Assembly: GCA_038087015.1 (NCBI GenBank)
Contig: JASBNA010000020.1
Coordinates: 248,001 to 312,000, forward strand
Direction: 5' to 3'
DNA: 64,000 nt
Source of the DNA: Cerrena zonata
Taxonomy: Eukaryota > Basidiomycota > Agaricomycetes > Polyporales > Cerrenaceae
Both the position numbers and the translations under genes were made by a program. Below the pieces are notes generated by a model that was not told the origin of the DNA, searched no databases, and saw nothing but the letters and a program-made list of their open reading frames with translations. Below are positions 58,977 to 64,000 of this stretch, piece after piece; position 1 is the stretch's first letter; each line of letters opens with the position of its first letter.

Positions 58977-60045
58977 TGAGCAATCGTGATATTGTATGAA
59001 ATACTTCCCCGATTCATATCTCTATCGTATACAAAGGCATTATGCAATGGTACGTCGTTCCCAATGCTCGCCCTTGAGTTCATCGCCAGTTTATTCCGTC
59101 TTCGAACCAACTCTCGAGTGCGATCACATGCAAATACGCTATTGTAGGTGAGTGAATCCAGTGGCAATCCACTGCATATGCTCTCTCGCCAATCTCGACA
59201 TCTCGACATAGATCTGCGTACAGTATACGCAGTATGTGTGACCTCCACAAAAACCAAACCAAAGTAAGCTTAAGCACAACTATCGCCAAGTTTGACTGCC
59301 ATGACTGCACACCGCCACTACCAGTGGCAGTATACCCTCAGTCTACTCTACATTTGCTTAAGTACGTCCTAAGCGGCCACAGGTGAACACTCCGAATGAT
59401 AGTAAGAACATTATCAAGTATACTCTCCAAGAAAATAAGCATAATCAGCATTAGAGAGGCGTTCTCGAATTGACTGGTTTGGAATGGATGGCGACTGCTG
59501 CCAGTGCCTGCTGCTGAGAGTATGACGTCATGTATCGAAGAAGCGCAGAGCGGGTTGCTTGACCCCAAGACGAATACACAACTCTCACGTCGGGTCGCCT
59601 CTTCGACGATATAGCATGCCAGTGATTCTGAACTAGTGTCTAGGCGGGCAGTGTAAGTATCATACAACGCAGTCTTACGAGTGAACGAGTCCGTGGTGCT
59701 CCAAATCTTTAACTTATCAGTCGAGGTTATAGTTGATCGAGGCTCGAGCAGATCTTCCTGAGTTTCTTTCTCCTCTCCATCCAGCTCAGAATTTCCTGCT
59801 CCCGCGAGATCGTCATACCTCCGCGCCCATATACTCAAGACTATCTCATGAATGACAACGCTTACCGCAGAAGCATGTTTGTAACTGTTCACGAGAATAT
59901 ATCTTACGGATAGCACGTCACATTTTGTTCCATGCACCCTTGACATTCTTTCCAGATACGCATGATATAGTTCATACTGTCTGCAAGTATTGGCATGATT
60001 GATGTACTACGGCGAAAACCTGATTCCGAATATTGTAGAACGTAA
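58977..60045. other. Region between transposon complex and hemopexin-like gene
   Basis: It contains the right TG target duplication (58977-58978) and one long minus-strand frame, listed separately. Otherwise nothing recognised. Confidence 0.5.
59338..59946 (-). CDS. Hypothetical 202-codon open frame
   Basis: ATG-initiated, single exon, no family recognised. The sequence is mixed polar (LDGEEKETQEDLLEPRSTIT) with a hydrophobic C-terminal segment (ASLMLIMLIFLESIL). No TATA box or splice evidence. It may be a real lineage-specific gene or a chance open frame. Confidence 0.3.
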   Translation of the reverse strand: MSRVHGTKCDVLSVRYILVNSYKHASAVSVVIHEIVLSIWARRYDDLAGAGNSELDGEEKETQEDLLEPRSTITSTDKLKIWSTTDSFTRKTALYDTYTARLDTSSESLACYIVEEATRRESCVFVLGSSNPLCASSIHDVILSAAGTGSSRHPFQTSQFENASLMLIMLIFLESILDNVLTIIRSVHLWPLRTYLSKCRVD

Positions 60046-60048
60046 GGG

Positions 60049-60055
60049 TATAAAA
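60049..60055 (+). promoter_or_regulatory. TATA box of hemopexin-like gene
   Basis: TATAAAA lies 132 bp upstream of the ATG at 60181. Confidence 0.65.
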
Positions 60056-60180
60056 CAGTTTACATTGGCGTACGGGATAGCCCAACACACACACAGACAC
60101 GCCCTCGTTCATAAGTAAAGTCAGTCTCTCCTCTCATTCTCATTCCCTGACAGTCATCCCAATTGTATACCAGAGGAATC

Positions 60181-60953
60181 ATGTCACCAGCCCGTGCCGC
60201 TTTCCAACACCCAACCTTTCCCGACCTCGCGTTCGTTTTCTACGGCGCCCAATACGTCATCATCGACGCCCGACTTACCGGTCGTAACCGTAACATTCTC
60301 TTTGGACCGCGTTCTATCAGGCTTGACTGGCCTGCCCTCGCACAGGCAGGTTTCTCCACCAATGTCGATGCGGTTCTCCCCAACCCACACGACAAAACCA
60401 CCGCGTACTTCTTCTCCGGCTCCAAGTGGGCTTTACTCAGAGTCTCTCCTCCTGGGAGCCCACAGTCGGCTCTTCTAGTCGACGGAGTGAAAGACTTCAA
60501 GGATTGGAAATCTCTGAAAGAAGCCCAGTTTAATCACATCGACGCAGTTCTACCTATTACCGTCGGGTCAGATCCGAATTGGGCGTACATCTTCTCCGGA
60601 GACAACTATGTTTCTATCCAAATTGATCCGGTCAATGGGAGCAGGGGAAATGTGAGGAGTATAGCCGACCAGTGGGGGTCATTGAACAAGCTAGGTTTCG
60701 GGCGCAGCCTGGATACCATCTTACCTGTGCCTGGACGTCCGCACGAAGCTTACTTTTTCAAAGGGGCAAAGGTCTCTCGTATTGGCAATATAATACACAG
60801 TAAGATACTCTTACATTTCGGATCGAGCTTAAATGCTGACTGTAGTTGCTTAACCTTAACATAGACAACTGGGATGACACCCCTCTGGACGGAGATTCCG
60901 CTCAAGCCGTTGTCTCGAACTGGCCGGCCCTCCATGACGCCCAGTTTTACTGA
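60181..60953 (+). CDS. Hemopexin-like beta-propeller protein
   Basis: Two exons: 60181-60799 and 60865-60953, with a 65-nt intron and phase 1, giving 235 residues. Four hemopexin-type repeats are visible: AFVFYGAQYVIIDA, AYFFSGSKWALLRV, AYIFSGDNYVSIQID and AYFFKGAKVSRIGN. Each is followed by a linker with a W-P-A-L or W-x-S-L turn and an aF..-DAVLP/DTILP strand, forming a four-bladed propeller of ~50-residue blades. No signal peptide is seen, so the protein is probably cytosolic. Similar proteins in plants (albumin-2 type) and fungi bind small ligands such as polyamines or haem, or act as lectins. The ligand here cannot be read from sequence. The ATG is the first after the TATA box; the upstream in-frame codon is TTG. 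Confidence 0.9.
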
Positions 60954-60954
60954 A

Positions 60955-61525
60955 CTTTCTCGTAAAGTTCGAAGTCTATACACACATCCCCACTGAGGCT
61001 TCGCACTATATACGCAATATTTTGAAATAGCTCATATAAATACATCCGACAGTACAGCTCCATCGTGATGACAATGACGACATTTTCCGGCTATTTTATT
61101 CACGCCTCGTTTGAGAAAGAAATCATGCCGGGTTTGTCATTGAATGCTATGGACATCTATCGTATCTGGACTATTGTTACATGCATGATACAGTTGGTAT
61201 GATCGCTCAACCTGTGAGCGTGGGTATGATTCACAACAGAGACATTGTCATGAGGTGATAATTCTAATGTAATGAGGATTGAGACGGATTGAGACAATTG
61301 GAAAGGAGAAACAAAAAGGCAAAAAGGAGTGTGATAGTCGACGGGAGACAGTGCAAGTCGACACAAGATGAGAAATTGCGCATTAAAAAGCGTCTATAAT
61401 ACGATCATGTCGGTGTCGGGGTTGGCATGTTGCTTGACCGTCAAGCAACGAGAGAAAGATGACGACGGGTGTAGACTGATTCGAAGATCTGCGTCACCGT
61501 TGTTTTAGACATCGAATTGCCGAGG
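60955..61525. other. Convergent intergenic region
   Basis: The 3' flanks of the hemopexin-like and MTEY genes. Only short frames and no motif. Confidence 0.5.
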
Positions 61526-62289
61526 TCAGTATGACCCTCTCCGATCTCTCCCGGTCCGCGGTGAAGTGGTGTTAGTTCCGCCCGATGTCGAGCCGAGCGT
61601 GAGTAGACGTTTGAGTAACGGTTTGTTGGCCGGCTTTTTGATGGAGCGAGATGACGAGCGAGATGGAGGCTCATGCTGCAAAATAACATCTGTAAGATGG
61701 TGGCCCGTTATCAAATACACAGGAAAAAACATACCACAACCTCGACCTTTCGACCTGCTGGTGGTACAATGATGTAAGTATCGCCACGCTTTGGTGGCGG
61801 TAACACAATTTGTGCATTCGAATCAAAAGTGTAGGTCTGATAGGTCGTCTTTCCGTGAATTTGCCGTGAGGGCGGTGCATAACCTACTGGAGATGCGCCT
61901 TGGTAGTATGGTTGTTGTTGGTACACGGCCTGAGGTGGTAGTGCATGAGACTGCGATCTCGAATGTCGTGATGGAGGTTGAGATGACTTTTGAACAACTG
62001 CAGAATGGGTAGGAGGGAGGGTGGCGGATCGATGAACGGTCGGGCGAGACGAAGTAAAGGCAGACGAACTGTTATGTCGGGATGGAGATCCCGCATGTCC
62101 TGCATCTCGTTGGGAATGGTGACGTGTGACCGTTGCCGACGGCGGTGGGAGGGTAGAAGGAGCTCGAGGTACGAATGGGCTATCGTACTCTCTTGCGTAG
62201 TGTGCTTGGCGATAGACCCATTTCTGGACTCGTTCTTGAGTCTTCATATAGCGGTCAAACCCTTCTTGGGAAAAGTCGTATTCCGTCAT
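61526..62289 (-). CDS. Disordered Ser/Pro-rich protein, MTEY family member 2
   Basis: Two exons on the minus strand: 62289-61735 and 61675-61526, with a 59-nt intron, giving 234 residues. The start, MTEYDFSQEGFDRYMKTQER followed by a W-containing helix, matches the plus-strand gene at 37.4 kb. A Ser/His/Pro-rich centre includes QYYQ-like QQQPYYQGASPVGYAPPS. The exon-1 end, DTYIIVPPAGRKVEVV, corresponds to YYILPTPGQKVQII in the other gene, with the intron at the same place. The last exon is basic: KKPANKPLLKRLLTLGS, ending RRGSY. It is about half the length of member 1 because the low-complexity centre is shorter. Probably cytosolic or nuclear; function unknown. Confidence 0.82.
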
Positions 62290-62299
62290 GGCAGCAAAG

Positions 62300-64000
62300 T
62301 AGGATGTGAAGTGCGAGTGTTGGGATGGTGAACGGGTAGAGAGACTTGTACTTATATGAGTCGAGTCGTCAAGGGTCCAGGATACCAGAACAATGTGGAC
62401 TTCAGGGAACTACCAGGGTTGTCTATGAAAGTCTATAAAAGAGGAGTAAGCGGTGTCGGAAGGCGGCTGGGATATTAGCGGCTGAGTACAGAGTATTAGC
62501 AGCGAAGTGGTATATATGAAAGAGTCTGTCTGTCAAGCTGGTGCACCGTGGCAGGTGCGTGCAGCGCACGAGAGGTTCCGTTGCCTCAAGGCGAAGGTTA
62601 GCGTATGAAGAACATTCAAAGCGTCTTTACTGGGAAGGTGGTGTGGGGCAGTCGGTGATTGCCGCCCTACCGAAAGCAGCGATCTTATGTCTTTTGTCTC
62701 ATCCAAGATGATCATCTTTCATTCAATGTGGTAACCAAATCAGTCATTCTCTACTGACCCTGCACAACTTATTGTTCCTTGTAAGTTCCTCAACTAGATA
62801 TAGGGCCCAACTTTTGTTCTTCCCCCGCTTTCCCTATCAAGGTACAAATGACCACGACATGTCACTAGTTCTACCTACCCCACCCTTCAATTCTCCACCG
62901 CCTAGAATGTTCTCAGAGCGTTCCGATAGACGTACCATTACTGCAGAAGAAAGTGTAACAGAATCCATCTCTGCGTCTACAAGGACAGAACTGCTGCGCT
63001 ACCTCGTCGTGGTAGGTCACGATCATGATCAGTTGACTATCGCCTTGTCTCGAACTTCCAGGGCCAAGTGTCGCTCACGACGATTATTTCAGCTCAGTTC
63101 TCATGACCTTGTGAAACGGGAAACTGGCGCTGCCTCACTTCCCCAGCCTTGTCAACCTCCGGACTTCCTGATCCATATCTAGGTGATCTTCGCTCGATCC
63201 AGTCTACTCGATTTTCGATGCAGAGTTTTTAACAGGTTACCGCCACGTTTTCGACATTTATTACAGCTATCACCGGTGTCGTAAAATACTGCAGTTCAGT
63301 GACAGGTCCTGCTATCTTAGAAGACGGAGATGAGCATCGTCTGGAGGGATAACACAGTTGCCTTCGTATAGAGATGTCAGGTGTCCTCTACATCGCTTCA
63401 AAATTCGAAAGCCGAGGAACGATGAAGATCACTGGTGAGGTATTTGCCTCGGTCAGAACTTGTACGCTCATACAGGTTTGACACCCGAATAATCCCAACA
63501 GGCGCGAAGATAGCTCCTCCATCGGATCTTTAGAAACCTCCCCAACTTCATTTCGAACTTCTATCACAAGTCGTATTACCCCCAAACGCAAAGTGGCAAA
63601 AGGTCAATGTTCAGACTTCTAACTTCTTGTTCACATGGGCTCCAACCATGTGGACGTCGGATTACATAGTGAGGTCTGCAAGATTTCATTCGTAGTACAC
63701 CACTGATTTCTCGTTATATTTATTCTAACTTCTCGGGTCTCATGTTCTGGGTAAACCTGTCATTACAGGTTGAAATCTAACACACACAGCAATTTCCTCG
63801 TCTATAGATAGAAATCGGACCGTTGAGATTCTGTGCGGCTAAGCTGCGCACCTCGAACAAATGTGGCTATGAACCCATGTTCCATGGTGGCCGTTGTATG
63901 TGAGGGGCTGTAAAGTTCGGATGGTATGTTTAGCTTCCAGATACAATAACATCCAAACAAGTATATATTGCAACTGATGTATTCTTCGCCTTCACCGTCG
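62300..64000. other. Right-edge region with possible C2-domain relic
   Basis: On the plus strand 62861-63180 reads MSLVLPTPPFNSPPP... and then, across a possible 49-nt intron, GQVSLTTIISA. A different frame continues HDLVKRETGAASLPQP. This order resembles the N-terminal C2 domain of fungal NEDD4-type ligases (VSLTIISA-DLVKRE-LPDPF), but the frame breaks and no downstream WW or HECT domain is present before the window ends. Probably a truncated relic or chance. Nothing else supported. Confidence 0.25.

Noticed and set aside
44102..59257. Host gene interrupted by the outer element (minus-strand frames on both sides of 44248/58976)
   Set aside because: Joining the flanks gives a short frame (about 100 codons before and 20 after) that ends soon and has no recognisable family, splice or promoter support.
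62861..63180. Functional NEDD4-type ligase gene beginning at the right edge
   Set aside because: C2-like text is split between two frames without a splice site to join them, and no further domain follows in the remaining 800 bp.

Overview
The window is nuclear DNA from a filamentous basidiomycete, most likely an Agaricomycete close to Rhizoctonia/Ceratobasidium. Protein-coding genes are split by many 47-66 nt GT-AG introns. The gene families (DUF6699, DUF6532, Plavaka transposases, RlpA-like double-psi beta-barrel secreted proteins, hemopexin-like propeller, GH5_9 glucanase) are typical of that group. The genus is an inference. Gene models were built by hand from splice signals, reading-frame phase and family conservation; no alignment was run.

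Layout. 1-3.2 kb: nothing recognisable. 3.2-14 kb: DUF6699 gene, GH5_9 beta-glucanase (minus), a long gene-poor stretch (6.4-10.4 kb), a second DUF6699 gene, a tRNA-Thr(AGT), a third DUF6699 gene (minus). 14.8-19 kb: mitochondrial DNA polymerase gamma (minus). 19.5-25.9 kb: four RlpA-like small secreted protein genes with one shared exon plan and well-placed TATA boxes. 26-30.6 kb: a 15-exon Kel3/KLHDC4-type kelch gene (minus), divergent from an RCE1-type CAAX protease (plus). 30.9-35.6 kb: a tandem pair of unknown six-exon paralogues, the second carrying a single in-frame TGA. 37.4-42.2 kb: a disordered Ser/Pro-rich protein, ESCRT-II subunit Snf8/Vps22 (minus) and a 1-Cys peroxiredoxin. 60.2-62.3 kb: a hemopexin-like protein and a second member of the disordered MTEY family (minus).

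44.25-58.98 kb is a nested transposon complex. An outer Plavaka (CACTA/EnSpm-like) element has a transposase gene (minus) divergent from a DUF6532 gene (plus). Its transposase coding exon is interrupted by a complete 8.8-kb inner Plavaka element with the same two-gene plan and an intact ~1021-codon transposase. The inner DUF6532 gene is itself interrupted by a 715-bp foldback MITE with CACTG termini and a 3-bp target duplication. Both Plavaka elements end in CATCAG...CTGATG and are flanked by 2-bp duplications (TC inner, TG outer), but carry different subterminal repeats.

Housekeeping genes (POLG, SNF8, RCE1, PRX, kelch) are interspersed with lineage-specific, probably fast-evolving families: secreted RlpA proteins, DUF6699, MTEY proteins and the unknown paralogue pair. 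Tandem duplication plus transposon nesting suggests an accessory-type region in a plant-associated fungus.
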